Part shown: piece by piece, positions 27,871 through 37,713 of the stretch | How positions within the stretch are numbered: the first letter of the stretch is position 1 | Layout: each line of letters opens with the position of its first letter | Assembly: GCF_003058055.1 (NCBI RefSeq) | Contig: NZ_QBTZ01000001.1 | Span: 808,501 to 872,500 of the forward strand | DNA: 64,000 nt | Source of the DNA: Acidovorax sp. 107 | Lineage (GTDB): Bacteria; Pseudomonadota; Gammaproteobacteria; Burkholderiales; Burkholderiaceae_C | Direction of reading: 5' to 3' | Program-made: the position numbers and the translations under genes | The notes under the pieces: model-generated | Told to the model about the DNA's origin: nothing | Database searches by the model: none | Seen by the model: only the letters and a program-made list of their open reading frames with translations

Positions 27871-29878
27871 GGCGGGCCAGTTGGAGTGTGCGGGCTTCTT
27901 CGGTGGAGATCACGTCGGACGCCGGGATGTAGAAGTCACGCTTGTAGTTGAACGTGTGGACGATGGCGGCCAGCAGCAGCGCGGCAAACGACACGCCCGC
28001 CAGCAGCCACATGTGCCAGATCAGCGCAAAGCCGAACACCAACGACAGCCCCGAGATGACCACGCCAGCGCCGGTGTTGGCCGGCATGTGGATGGGCTGG
28101 AAGCCCGCCAGAGGACGCTTGTAGCCGTGCTTCTTCATGTCCCACCAGGCATCGATCTCGTGCACCACCGGCGTGAATGCAAAGTTGTAGTCGGGCGGGG
28201 GCGACGAGGTGGCCCACTCCAGCGTGCGGCCGTCCCAGGGGTCACCCGTCCAGTCGCGCAGTTGTTCGCGCTTGAGGTAGCTGACCACCAGCTGGATCAG
28301 GAAGCAGCCAATGCCGGCGGCAATCATGGCCGCGCCAATGGCAGCGATCACGAACCAGATCTGCAGCGACTGGTCTTCGAAGTGGTTGGCACGGCGGGTG
28401 ACACCCATCAGGCCCAGCACATACAGCGGCGTGAACGCCACCCAGAAGCCCACCAGCCACAGCCAGAAGGAGCGCACGCCCCAGGTGCGGTCCAGCTTGT
28501 AGCCAAACGCCTTGGGGAACCAGTAGTTGATACCGGCAAACATGGCAAACACCACGCCGCCGATGATCACGTTGTGGAAGTGGGCAATCAGGAACAGGCT
28601 GTTGTGCAGCACGAAGTCGGCGGGGGGCACGGCCAGCAGCACGCCCGTCATGCCGCCAATGGCGAACGTCACCATGAAGGCCACGGTCCACATCATGGGT
28701 AGCTCATAGCGGATGCGGCCCTTGTACATGGTGAACAGCCAGTTGAAGATCTTCGCGCCCGTCGGGATCGAGATGATCATCGTCGTGATACCGAAGAAGG
28801 TGTTCACGCTCGCACCCGAGCCCATGGTGAAGAAGTGGTGCAGCCACACCAGATACGACAGGATGGTGATACACACCGTGGCGTACACCATGGAGGTGTA
28901 GCCAAACAGGCGCTTCTTGCTGAAGGTGGCGACCACTTCAGAGAACACACCGAAGGCGGGCAGCACCAGGATGTACACCTCAGGGTGGCCCCAGATCCAG
29001 ATCAGGTTCACGTAGAGCATGGGGTTGCCGCCCAGCTCATTGGTGAAGAAGTTGGTGCCGACATAGCGGTCCAGCGACATCAGCACCAGTGCGGCCGTGA
29101 GCACGGGGAACGAAGCCACGATCAGTGCGTTGGTGCACAGGGCGGTCCAGGTGAACACAGGCATCTTCATCAGGCTCATGCCTGGCGCGCGCATCTTGAT
29201 GATGGTCACGATCAGGTTGATGCCCGAAAGCGTGGTGCCCACCCCGGCAATCTGCAGTGCCCAGATGTAGTAGTCCAGGCCGGTGCTCGGGCTCTGCGCC
29301 CCCAGGTTGGACAGCGCCAGCCAGCCGGAAGTGGAGAACTCGCCCAGGAACAGCGACACCATCACCAGCACGGCACCGGCCGTGGTCATCCAGAAGCTGA
29401 AGTTGTTCAGGAACGGGAAGGACACGTCGCGCGCGCCGATCTGCAGCGGCACCAGGTAGTTCATCAGCCCTGTGACCAGCGGCATTGCCACGAAGAAGAT
29501 CATGATCACGCCGTGGGCGGTGAAGATCTGGTCGTAGTGGTGCGGCGGCAGGTACCCCATGTTGTCGCCAAAGGCCATGGCCTGTTGGAGGCGCATCATC
29601 ACCGCGTCAGCAAAGCCGCGCAGCAGCATCACCAGGCCCAGGATCATGTACATGATCCCGATCTTCTTGTGGTCGATGCTGCAGATCCAGTCGCGCCACA
29701 GCGGGCCCCACAGGCGGAACTTGGTGATGCCCGCCATGACGGCGATGCCGCCCAGGACCACGGCAATGAAGGTCCACAACACGATGGGTTCGTGCGCCAT
29801 CGGTACGGTGTCCCAGCTCAGGCGGCCCAGCGCCCAATGGGATGGAGAAAGGGTTTCAGAGGTCATAGGGAGACTCAT
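27863..29878 (-). CDS. cyoB: Cytochrome bo3 ubiquinol oxidase subunit I
   Basis: The 671-residue protein is a haem-copper oxidase subunit I with about 15 membrane helices. [17 protein letters not shown] carries the copper-B His and the cross-linked Tyr, WLHHFFTMG the other copper-B histidines, and HFHNVIIGG the haem ligands. Together with CyoA it oxidises ubiquinol and reduces oxygen while pumping protons. It overlaps cyoA by four bases (ATGA). Confidence 0.98.
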   Translation of the reverse strand: MSLPMTSETLSPSHWALGRLSWDTVPMAHEPIVLWTFIAVVLGGIAVMAGITKFRLWGPLWRDWICSIDHKKIGIMYMILGLVMLLRGFADAVMMRLQQAMAFGDNMGYLPPHHYDQIFTAHGVIMIFFVAMPLVTGLMNYLVPLQIGARDVSFPFLNNFSFWMTTAGAVLVMVSLFLGEFSTSGWLALSNLGAQSPSTGLDYYIWALQIAGVGTTLSGINLIVTIIKMRAPGMSLMKMPVFTWTALCTNALIVASFPVLTAALVLMSLDRYVGTNFFTNELGGNPMLYVNLIWIWGHPEVYILVLPAFGVFSEVVATFSKKRLFGYTSMVYATVCITILSYLVWLHHFFTMGSGASVNTFFGITTMIISIPTGAKIFNWLFTMYKGRIRYELPMMWTVAFMVTFAIGGMTGVLLAVPPADFVLHNSLFLIAHFHNVIIGGVVFAMFAGINYWFPKAFGYKLDRTWGVRSFWLWLVGFWVAFTPLYVLGLMGVTRRANHFEDQSLQIWFVIAAIGAAMIAAGIGCFLIQLVVSYLKREQLRDWTGDPWDGRTLEWATSSPPPDYNFAFTPVVHEIDAWWDMKKHGYKRPLAGFQPIHMPANTGAGVVISGLSLVFGFALIWHMWLLAGVSFAALLLAAIVHTFNYKRDFYIPASDVISTEEARTLQLARHV

Positions 29879-30933
29879 TGGCGGATGCTGGTGCCGGAAG
29901 TGGGAGCCGGCGCATTGCGGGTTTCGAGTGCAGCCACCACCTGGGCGGCGTTTTGCACGGTGCAGACGTCCTGGGGCAGGTTCAGCCCCGCAGCGCGCAT
30001 GTAGGCGTCGCCGCCCTGGGCATCAATCGCCATCATGTGGTGCATGCACATCTTTCCGTCTTCGACGCAGCGGTTGAGCACCTTGTCGTACAGGCCTTCC
30101 TCCACCGAGGCAAAGCGCTGCACCGGGTCGCGTTCGCTGGGCTTCACCAGGTTCAGGTAGGTGCCCTTGTCCAGGGGCTTGCCTTCGGTCTTGGCCTTTT
30201 TCACCCACTGGGCAAAGTCCTCGTTGCTCAGGCCATGGAACTTGAACGTCATGCCCGAGAAGCCCGCGCCGCTGTAGTGCGACGACATGCCCTTGAACAC
30301 GCCGGGCTTGTTGATCACCGCGTTCAGCTCGGTCTGCATGCCGGGCATGGCGTAGATCATGCCGGCGAGGTCGGGCACGTAAAACGCGTTCATGGTGGAC
30401 GTGGCCGTCAGCTTGAACAGGATGGGGCGGTCCACCGGGGCCGCCACTTCATTCACCGTGGCAATGCCTTGCTCGGGGTAGAAGAACAGCCACTTCCAGT
30501 CCATGGCCACCACCTGCACTTCGAGCGGCTTCACATCGGCGGGCACGGCGCGCTGCGCGTCGATGCGGTCGAGAGGCCGGTAGGGGTCGAGCTTGTGGGT
30601 CCCGATCCAGGTGATGGCGCCCAGCGCGATGATGATCAGCAAGGGCACGGTCCAGATCACCAGCTCCAGCGTCGTGGAGTGGTGCCATTCGGGGTCGTAC
30701 TCGGCCTCGGTGTTGCCCTGGCGGTATTTCCAGGCAAACAGCAGCGTCAGCGCGATGACTGGCACGATGATGATGAGCATCAGCAGCGTGGCGGTGATGA
30801 CCATCTGCCCTTGCTGGGCAGCGATGTCGCCGGCGGGGTTGAGCACGACAGCCTTGCTGCAGCCTGCCAGGCTGCCCAGGGCCGACAGAGCGAGCAGCCA
30901 GGTGGGCCCACGAAGTTGGGGAAGTTTGAGCAT
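29875..30933 (-). CDS. cyoA: Cytochrome bo3 ubiquinol oxidase subunit II
   Basis: The 352-residue protein has a lipoprotein signal with the lipobox SLAGCS, two membrane helices and a cupredoxin domain without the Cys and His ligands of the copper-A site, which marks a quinol rather than a cytochrome c oxidase. [20 protein letters not shown] and [12 protein letters not shown] are typical CyoA segments. It is the first gene of the oxidase run; its upstream region holds three palindromes. Confidence 0.97.
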   Translation of the reverse strand: MLKLPQLRGPTWLLALSALGSLAGCSKAVVLNPAGDIAAQQGQMVITATLLMLIIIVPVIALTLLFAWKYRQGNTEAEYDPEWHHSTTLELVIWTVPLLIIIALGAITWIGTHKLDPYRPLDRIDAQRAVPADVKPLEVQVVAMDWKWLFFYPEQGIATVNEVAAPVDRPILFKLTATSTMNAFYVPDLAGMIYAMPGMQTELNAVINKPGVFKGMSSHYSGAGFSGMTFKFHGLSNEDFAQWVKKAKTEGKPLDKGTYLNLVKPSERDPVQRFASVEEGLYDKVLNRCVEDGKMCMHHMMAIDAQGGDAYMRAAGLNLPQDVCTVQNAAQVVAALETRNAPAPTSGTSIRQ

Positions 30934-30997
30934 GTGAAGAGCGCGATCAGTGCGTTTGTTTCGGGTAAACGCGGATAACGGGATGCGTGCGAATGTA

Positions 30998-31007
30998 CTA
31001 GCGCTAG
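30998..31007. promoter_or_regulatory. Palindrome CTAGCGCTAG upstream of cyoA
   Basis: A perfect 10-base palindrome sits between cyoA and the larger inverted repeat at 31020. It could be a regulator half of the cyo promoter region or chance; no known factor is assigned. Confidence 0.35.
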
Positions 31008-31019
31008 CTTTTTTGTCGA

Positions 31020-31036
31020 TTGGACATTTTGTCCAA
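31020..31036. promoter_or_regulatory. Inverted repeat TTGGACA-TTT-TGTCCAA in the cyoA/MHS transporter gap
   Basis: Two perfect seven-base arms with a three-base centre form an operator-like site about 90 bases upstream of cyoA. The sequence does not match FNR, ArcA or Fur sites. The RegA-type regulator encoded in the same run is one possible binder, which is a guess. Confidence 0.5.
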
Positions 31037-31054
31037 GGTCAACCCAATTCGCAA

Positions 31055-31079
31055 AATTTGCACCAATTTGGTGCAAATT
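31055..31079. promoter_or_regulatory. Exact NtrC-type binding site
   Basis: The 25-base element has two perfect 12-base arms around a single T. Its core TGCACCAATTTGGTGCA matches the NtrC consensus TGCACC-N5-GGTGCA exactly. It lies between cyoA (minus) and the MHS transporter (plus), about 40 bases before a sigma-54-like sequence on the plus strand. Confidence 0.6.
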
Positions 31080-31105
31080 GCGGTTTCCATGACATTTCCA
31101 GCCCC

Positions 31106-31120
31106 TGGCATAGTGAAAGC
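31106..31120 (+). promoter_or_regulatory. Possible sigma-54 promoter of the MHS transporter
   Basis: TGGCATAGTGAAAGC has the invariant GG and GC pairs with the required ten-base spacing, and CA after GG. The positions around -12 are off consensus (AAGC rather than TTGC), so the assignment is tentative. Confidence 0.35.
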
Positions 31121-31204
31121 GCACTTGTGGGCGGCAGAAGTTGCGTGTAGAACGAGGTGGTCTCACCCCGTCAGTTAGCTACACAACGTCAAGGAGCCAT
31201 GTTC

Positions 31205-32545
31205 ATGAGCAGCCCCGCCACTGCCACCTATCCTGCGGCCGGTTTTCACGAAAGCGCCGCCTCTCTCTCGCGGGCTGATACGCATGAAGACGTCACCCCC
31301 AGCGAAATCGCTGTGGGCGTGATCATCGGGCGCTCGTCCGAGTATTTCGACTTCTTCGTTTTCGGGATCGCCTGCGTTCTCGTCTTCCCGTCCTTCCTGT
31401 TTCCCTTCCTGTCCCGCCTGGACGGCACGCTGATGGCCTTCGCGCTGCTGGCCGTGGCCTTCGTGGTCCGTCCGGTGGGTACAGCCATCTCCATGGCCAT
31501 CCAGCGGCGCTGGGGGCGGGGCACCAAGCTGACCATTGCGCTGTTCGTGCTGGGCGTCTGCACCGTGGGCATGGCCTTTTTGCCGGGCTACAAGGATGTG
31601 GGCACTACAGCCATCGTGGCGTTGCTGATCCTGCGTGTGGGCCAGGGCCTGGCGCTGGGCGGCTCGTGGGACGGCCTGCCGTCGCTGCTGGCCATGTCGG
31701 CCCCCAAGGAGCGCCGGGGCTGGTACGCCATGATTGGCCAGCTGGGCGCGCCGCTGGGCTTTGTTCTGGCTGCGGGCCTGTTTGCCTACCTGTACAGCAG
31801 CCTGACGGTGCAAGAGTTTCTGGCCTGGGGCTGGCGCTATCCGTTTTTTGTGGCCTTCGCCGTGAACGTGGTGGCCCTGTTCGCGCGCCTGCGCTTGGTG
31901 GTGGGGCAGTCTTACTCCGAACTGCTCAAGGACCGCGAGCTGCAGCCCGTGCCCGTGAGCCGCGTTATGCGTGACGAAGGCAGCAACGTGCTGCTGGGGG
32001 CTTTTGCGGCGCTGGCCAGCTTTGCGCTGTTCCACCTGGTCACGGTGTTCCCGCTGTCGTGGATCACGCTGTACTCCGACCAGCCCGTCACCCAGATCCT
32101 GGGCGTGCAGATCGTGGGCGCCTTCCTGGCCGCTGGCGCCATCATGGTGTCGGGCTGGCTGTCGGACCACCTGGGCCGCCGCAAGCTGCTGGGCGGCATG
32201 GCCGTGCTGATTGGCGTGTTCAGCTTCATGGCGCCTGTGCTGCTCAACACGGGCGAAGTGGGCAGCACCATGTTCCTGCTGCTCGGCTTTGTGCTGCTGG
32301 GCCTGTCGTACGGCCAGGCATCGGGCACGGTCACGGCCAATTTCTCGCCCCAGTACCGCTACACCGGTGCGGCCTTGTCGGCCGACCTGGCCTGGATCAT
32401 TGGCGCTGCGTTTGCACCGTTGGTGGCCCTGTATCTGTCGTCGCAGTTCGGTCTGCTGGCGGTGACGGTGTACCTGCTGTCGGGTGTGGCCTGCACGCTG
32501 GGCGCGCTGAACCTGAACCGCCGCATGGAGCGGCGCGACCGCTGA
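31205..32545 (+). CDS. MFS transporter, metabolite:H+ symporter (MHS) type
   Basis: The protein has twelve membrane helices and MHS-family motifs: GVIIGRSSEYFDFFVFGIAC at the first helix, RPVGTAISMAIQRRWGRGTK and LRVGQGLALGGSWDGLPSLLAM. Relatives import organic acids, betaines or similar compounds with protons. The ATG at 31205 lies eight bases after AAGGAG; an ATG at 31199 is too close to it. The NtrC-type site and sigma-54-like sequence upstream suggest use under nitrogen limitation, an inference. The substrate is unknown. Confidence 0.88.
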   Translation: MSSPATATYPAAGFHESAASLSRADTHEDVTPSEIAVGVIIGRSSEYFDFFVFGIACVLVFPSFLFPFLSRLDGTLMAFALLAVAFVVRPVGTAISMAIQRRWGRGTKLTIALFVLGVCTVGMAFLPGYKDVGTTAIVALLILRVGQGLALGGSWDGLPSLLAMSAPKERRGWYAMIGQLGAPLGFVLAAGLFAYLYSSLTVQEFLAWGWRYPFFVAFAVNVVALFARLRLVVGQSYSELLKDRELQPVPVSRVMRDEGSNVLLGAFAALASFALFHLVTVFPLSWITLYSDQPVTQILGVQIVGAFLAAGAIMVSGWLSDHLGRRKLLGGMAVLIGVFSFMAPVLLNTGEVGSTMFLLLGFVLLGLSYGQASGTVTANFSPQYRYTGAALSADLAWIIGAAFAPLVALYLSSQFGLLAVTVYLLSGVACTLGALNLNRRMERRDR

Positions 32546-32560
32546 GTTACATCGGTGATC

Positions 32561-32619
32561 TGCTATTGAATGTATAGCTTGTAGCGCATGTTCCACTAGC
32601 GCTACAGGCGTAAAAGACC
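32561..32619. repeat. Dispersed TAGCT/AGCGC palindromic repeat, copy 3
   Basis: TGCTATTGAATGTATAGCTTG, GTAGCGC and CTAGCGCTAC elements in an imperfect palindrome lie just after the MHS transporter stop and before the terminator at 32625. Confidence 0.65.
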
Positions 32620-32624
32620 AAAAA

Positions 32625-32651
32625 AAAGCGCCCGGTTCTGCCGGGCGCTTT
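32625..32651. terminator. Bidirectional terminator between the MHS transporter and tolA
   Basis: AAAGCGCCCGG and CCGGGCGCTTT form an 11-pair stem with a five-base loop. A-runs before it and T-runs after it let it serve the plus-strand transporter and, more distantly, the convergent tolA run. Confidence 0.88.
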
Positions 32652-32818
32652 GCTTTTTGGCGGCTCACAAGGCCCGGCTCATTCCAGTGCCCGTGCCAAT
32701 GACTACGGGCCTCAGACGCCCTCGAAAGCGCTGCCGATGCGTGGAGCGTGGCCGCGCACTGGGACGGAGCGTGGGCTCGCTGCAGAAGGGCAAGCCCTTC
32801 CAGAGCGCGGCGTCCCGC

Positions 32819-33790
32819 TCAGTCCTGGGGCCGGAAGCCGATGGTCAGCGAAGGCGGCACGCGACCGTCCACATCGCGCGGCAACGTTTCGGTCTTGTCC
32901 AGGGCCCGCAGCACGGCGTCGTCCCAGGCCTTGTTGCCGCTGGACTGCACTAGGCGCTTGCCCACGATGGTGCCGTCGGGCGACAGGCGCACCTCGACCT
33001 CGGCACGCGGGTTGCCCGAGATCGCGTCGGGGTACACGATGTTGGGCTTGACCTTCGCCGCCACCTTGCCGCCGTAGCTGCCCGAGGGGCCTGCGCTGCG
33101 CAGGGCCGTGCCTGTGGCGTTCTCGCCCCCCGTGGCCCCGGCCAGGCCCTGGATGCGGCGCAGGTTCGCCTCGCGCTGTTCGGCCAGATGCTTGGCCTCG
33201 GCTTCTGCCTTGCGCTTGGAGGCTTCGTCGGCCTTGCGCTTGTCTTCGGCCAGCTTCTTCTGCTTGTCCTGCTCGGCCTTCTTCTGTTCGGCAAGCTGCT
33301 TTTCGCGCTGTTCCTTTTCCTTGTCCCGCTCTTTTTGCAGGCGCTCCTTTTTCTCCTGCTCCAGGCGGTCGCGGCGTTCTTCTTCCTTGCGATCACGCTC
33401 GCGTTTTTCGCGCAACTGCTGTTGTTCGCGGGCCTTCTTTTCCTGTTCCAGGCGCTTCTTCTCACGCTCGATGGCAATGTCCGCCTCGCGGGTGTCCGGC
33501 GGCTCCGCGGCCCGCACGGGCGGGGGTGGTGGGGCAGGCGGGGTGACCTGCTGCACGGGAGGAGGAGGGGGCGGCGGTGGGGGCTCCACGGCGCGTGGCG
33601 CTGCTAGTGTGGGCACGGCGGCCCACAGCTCGGCTTCTACGGCGGGCTGGTCGGCCGTGTTCTTCCAGTTCACGCCCCAGGTCAGCGCGCCGATCAGCAC
33701 CGCGTGCACCAGCACCGCCAGCGTGATGGCACGCAGGCGCGCCGGTGGGCGGGGCGGGGCAAACTGGTCGCGGTCGGTGTGGGCGTGCAT
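32819..33790 (-). CDS. tolA: Cell envelope integrity protein TolA
   Basis: The 323-residue protein has one N-terminal membrane helix (about residues 20-42), a Pro-rich stretch (about 65-95), a long charged coiled-coil-like domain of Lys/Glu/Gln/Arg repeats (about 100-220) and a C-terminal TonB-like domain (VKPNIVYPDAISGNPRAEVE, LSPDGTIVGKRLVQSSGN). TolA spans the periplasm and links TolQR to TolB and Pal. It ends the rib-nusB-ybgC-tol run; tolB and pal do not follow it. Confidence 0.95.
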   Translation of the reverse strand: MHAHTDRDQFAPPRPPARLRAITLAVLVHAVLIGALTWGVNWKNTADQPAVEAELWAAVPTLAAPRAVEPPPPPPPPPVQQVTPPAPPPPPVRAAEPPDTREADIAIEREKKRLEQEKKAREQQQLREKRERDRKEEERRDRLEQEKKERLQKERDKEKEQREKQLAEQKKAEQDKQKKLAEDKRKADEASKRKAEAEAKHLAEQREANLRRIQGLAGATGGENATGTALRSAGPSGSYGGKVAAKVKPNIVYPDAISGNPRAEVEVRLSPDGTIVGKRLVQSSGNKAWDDAVLRALDKTETLPRDVDGRVPPSLTIGFRPQD

Positions 33791-33821
33791 GGGCGTCTGA
33801 GCGGTGCCGGGCGGGTTCGGT

Positions 33822-34244
33822 TCAACCGCCTTGCTTGACCGACAGGCCGACGCGTTGCACGCCTGCCTTTTGCAGGGCGTCCATCGCCTTCACCACGGTT
33901 TCGTACTGCACGCCCTTGTCGGCACTGATGACCACGGCGCTCTCGGGCCCCTGGCCTTTTTGCCAGCGGCTGGCGGCGTCGCCGATCTCGCGCTGGTTCA
34001 GGCTGCGCGTGGCTTCGGGGGTCTTGAACTGCAGCGTGCCGTCCTTGTTGACGATGACCTGGGCCACCACCTTGGGCATGTTCTTGCTCTTGCCCACGCT
34101 GGGCACATCGACCACGCCGGGGGTGAGCATGGGCGCCGTCACCATGAAGATGATGAGCAGCACCAGCATGACGTCGATGAACGGGACCATGTTGATCTCG
34201 TTGATGGTGCGGCGGCCTCGGCCGCGGGATGCCATGGCGGGCAT
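33822..34244 (-). CDS. tolR: TolR, ExbD-family Tol-Pal proton-channel subunit
   Basis: The 140-residue protein has one N-terminal membrane helix with the conserved Asp in NMVPFIDVMLVLLIIFMV and a periplasmic ExbD-like domain. With TolQ it forms the proton-driven motor that energises TolA. It lies between tolQ and tolA. Confidence 0.96.
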   Translation of the reverse strand: MPAMASRGRGRRTINEINMVPFIDVMLVLLIIFMVTAPMLTPGVVDVPSVGKSKNMPKVVAQVIVNKDGTLQFKTPEATRSLNQREIGDAASRWQKGQGPESAVVISADKGVQYETVVKAMDALQKAGVQRVGLSVKQGG

Positions 34245-34259
34245 GGGGCGCCTCCCGGA

Positions 34260-34969
34260 TCAGTGGCCCGAGGCCGTGTGGCCCGTGGACGCGGGCTGTG
34301 CGCCCAGGTTTCGCTGCAGGATGTTGGAGAACTCTTCGATGAAGGTCTCCTGGTGCGTGGCCACGCGGTCGATGTCGCGTGCAAAGCGGTTGTAGGCGAT
34401 CACTGCGGGGATGGCCGAGAACAGGCCGATGGCGGTGGCGACCAGCGCCTCGGCAATGCCCGGGGCCACCGTGGCCAGCGTGACTTGCTCCATGCCGGCA
34501 AAGCCGGTGAAGGCGTGCATGATGCCCCACACGGTGCCGAACAGGCCCACATACGGAGACACCGAGCCGACCGACGCCAGGAAGGACAGGCTGGACTCGA
34601 CCACATCCATCTCGCGCTGGAAGCTTGCGCGCATCGCGCGGCGAGCGCCGTCCAGCAGGGTGCCGGGGTCGGTGATGCGGCGTTCACGCAGCTTCTGGTA
34701 CTCGCGCATGCCGCTGGCAAAAATGCGCTCCATGGGGCCGGCCTGCTTGGCGTTTTGGGCGGCCGCTGCATACAGGTCGTTCAGGCTGGTGCCCGACCAG
34801 AACTCGCGCTCGAAGTCTTCGTTCAATGTCTTCACGCGCTTCAGGGCAAACAGCTTGCGGAAGATGGCGGCCCAGCTGGCCACCGACACGCCCAGCAGCA
34901 GCAGCATCACGAGTTGCACCACCCAGCTGGCGTGCAGCACCAGGGAGATGATGGACATGTTTTGGGAAT

Positions 34970-34973
<4 letters not shown>
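34260..34973 (-). CDS. tolQ: TolQ, MotA/TolQ/ExbB proton-channel protein
   Basis: The 237-residue protein has three membrane helices; the segment between helices 2 and 3 (SVGSVSPYVGLFGTVWGIMH) and TVAPGIAEALVATAIGLFSA are family hallmarks. It is translationally coupled to ybgC by an ATGA overlap. It powers outer-membrane constriction during division together with TolR and TolA. Confidence 0.97.
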
Positions 34974-35409
<436 letters not shown>

Positions 35410-35413
<4 letters not shown>

Positions 35414-36594
35414 CCAAGCAGCTTGCGCAGCCGCTCCACGGACTCCTGCAATTGCGCCATGGAGTTGGCGGTCGAGAAGCGGATGAAGCGCTCGGGCTCG
35501 GCCGTACCAAAGTCGCGCCCTGGCGTCACGGCGATGTGGGCGCGGCGCATCAGCTCAAACGCAAAGTCCCAGCTGCCGGTCACGCCCAGGCGTTGTGCAG
35601 CCTGCGTGCAGTCGGCCCACGCGTAGAAGGCACCATCGGGCATCACGGGCACATTCAGGCCCAGCGACTGCAGCGCGGGGATGAAGAAGTCCCGCCGCGC
35701 CTTGAACTCGGCGCGGCGGCGTTCGTATTCGGCAATGCTCTCGGCCTCGAAGCAGGCCAGCGCCGCGTGCTGGGACACGGTGCTGGCACAGATGAACAGG
35801 TTCTGCGCCAGGCGCTCCACCACGGGCACCATCGCGTCGGGCACCACCATCCAGCCCAGGCGCCAGCCGGTCATATTGAAGTACTTGCTGAAGCTGTTGA
35901 TGCTGATGATGTTGTCGTCGATGGCGAGTGCGGTGTGGCCAAACTCTTCCTCGTACGACAGACCCAGGTAGATCTCATCGATCATGGTGATGCCGTCGTG
36001 CGACCGCACCACGTCGTGGATGCGACGCAGCTCGCTGGGCGCAATCGAGGTGCCGGTGGGGTTGGACGGCGAGGCCAGCAGCACGCCACGCGTTTTTTCA
36101 TTCCACGCCGCACGCACCTTGTCGGCGCTCAGCTGGTAGCGCTCGGCCGCCGTGGTGGGCAGCAGCACGGCCTTGCCCTCGGCAGCGCTCACAAAGTGGC
36201 GGTTGCAGGGGTAGCTGGGGTCAGGCATCAAAATTTCGTCGCCCGACTCGATGAGCGCCAGGCACGCCAGCTGCAGCGCGGCCGATGCGCCTGCTGTGAC
36301 CACAATGCGGCGCGCGGGCACGTTGACGCCAAAGCGGCTCTGGTACCAGCCGCTGATGCGCTCGCGCAGCGCATCGAGGCCCAGCGCGTTGGTGTACTGC
36401 GTGGCGCCGTTGTGCACGGCGCGGGCGGCGGCTTCCTGCACCAGGGGTGGGGCGGTGAAGTCGGGCTCGCCGATGTTCAAGAAGATCATCGGTTCGCGCG
36501 TGCCCGCCACCTCGCGGGCCAGGGCCTGCGCGGCCTTGGCGACCTCCATCACATAAAACGGTTCAATGCGCTCGGCGCGCGAGGAAAACTTCAT
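35410..36594 (-). CDS. Pyridoxal-phosphate-dependent class I aminotransferase
   Basis: The ATG at 36594 (MKFSSRAERIEPFYVMEVAK) gives 394 residues. The family features are ASPSNPTGTSIAP, the Asp of MIDEIYLGLSYEE and the PLP Lys in INSFSKYFNMTGWRLGW, with the C-terminal substrate Arg in RFIRFSTAN. It belongs to the aspartate/alanine aminotransferase group; the amino-acid specificity cannot be read. It lies between nusB and ybgC in the same minus-strand run, overlapping ybgC by four bases. Confidence 0.93.
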
Positions 36595-36693
36595 GGCAAT
36601 GGCATCCTGCCCAGAGCGGGCGTGCGGTCGCGGGGGCGCGAAAAGATAAGGAAGCGAAGCAGCCCCGGCCACAACGGCGGGGCTGGGGCAACG

Positions 36694-37233
36694 TCAGGCG
36701 GCGCCCGCGCCTGCGGCCTTGTCGGCGGCCACTTCCACAGCGCGCAGCTTGGGGGCCAGACCGTTGAGCACGGCGTTCACGTACTTGTGCCCGTCCGTGC
36801 CACCAAACTCCTTGGCGAGTTCAATGCACTCGTTGAGCACGACGCGCCAGGGCACATCCAGGCAGTTCTGGAACTCGTACACGCCGATCCACATGGTGGC
36901 GCGCTCGATGGGCGAGATCTCCGCCATCTTGCGGTCCAGCAGCGGGGTGATCAGTGCGTCCATGCTGGCCGCGTGCTCGATGCAGCCATGCAGCAGTGCG
37001 TCGTAGTGCGCCGAGTCTGCCTTGTGAAAGCCCGCCAGGTCGCGGGTGAACGCGTCGATGGCCGCCGCGTCGTTGCCGCCCACCAGGTGCTGGTACAGCG
37101 CCTGCAACGCAAACTCGCGCGCGCGACTGCGGTTGGACTTGGCGGCTGCCTTGCGTGTGCCGGTGCTCTTGAGGCCGGTGCGGCTCTGCTTGGGCGGGCG
37201 TGCCGACGATGGCGTGGGGGTGTTTTCGCTCAT
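36694..37233 (-). CDS. nusB: Transcription antitermination factor NusB
   Basis: The 179-residue protein has the NusB fold segments [31 protein letters not shown] and [30 protein letters not shown]. About 35 extra basic residues precede the conserved domain. NusB acts with NusE on rRNA antitermination. It overlaps ribH by four bases, the common bacterial ribH-nusB pair. Confidence 0.97.
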   Translation of the reverse strand: MSENTPTPSSARPPKQSRTGLKSTGTRKAAAKSNRSRAREFALQALYQHLVGGNDAAAIDAFTRDLAGFHKADSAHYDALLHGCIEHAASMDALITPLLDRKMAEISPIERATMWIGVYEFQNCLDVPWRVVLNECIELAKEFGGTDGHKYVNAVLNGLAPKLRAVEVAADKAAGAGAA

Positions 37234-37694
37234 GACAGTTCGTCCAGCAGGTTGGCCATTTCCACCGCCACGCGGGCCGCGTCCACACCCTTTTCGGTCT
37301 GGCGGGCGATGGCCTGTTCCATGTTCTCGGTGGTGATGATCGCGTTGGCAATCGGGATCTGGTAGTCCAGCGACAGGCGCGTGACGCCCGCGCCGGATTC
37401 GTTGGCCACCAGCTCGAAGTGGTAGGTCTCGCCGCGGATGATGCAGCCCAGCGCGATCAGCGCGTCGTATTCATCGCTCTCGGCCATGGCCTGCAGGGCC
37501 ACGGGCACTTCGAGTGCGCCGGGCACCAGCACATGCTTGATGTGCTTTTCTTGCACGCCCAGGGCCAGCAGCTCTGCGCGGCAGGCAGCGGCCAGGGTGT
37601 TGGTGATGCTCTCGTTGAAACGGGCCTGCACGATGCCGATGTGCAGCTTCTTGCCGTCCAGTTTGTCTGCGGTGCCTTTGTCTGCGCCAAACAT
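37230..37694 (-). CDS. ribH: 6,7-dimethyl-8-ribityllumazine synthase
   Basis: The 154-residue protein carries the lumazine synthase segments [28 protein letters not shown] and [20 protein letters not shown], with the catalytic His in that last motif. It joins the ribB product to a pyrimidine in riboflavin synthesis. It lies between the ribB-type gene and nusB. Confidence 0.97.
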   Translation of the reverse strand: MFGADKGTADKLDGKKLHIGIVQARFNESITNTLAAACRAELLALGVQEKHIKHVLVPGALEVPVALQAMAESDEYDALIALGCIIRGETYHFELVANESGAGVTRLSLDYQIPIANAIITTENMEQAIARQTEKGVDAARVAVEMANLLDELS

Positions 37695-37713
37695 AGTGAT
37701 CCTGTTCCTGTCT

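Noticed and set aside
31175..32668. 497-codon His/Gln-rich frame opposite the MHS transporter
   Set aside because: Composition is what the complement of a membrane protein gene yields; no motif.
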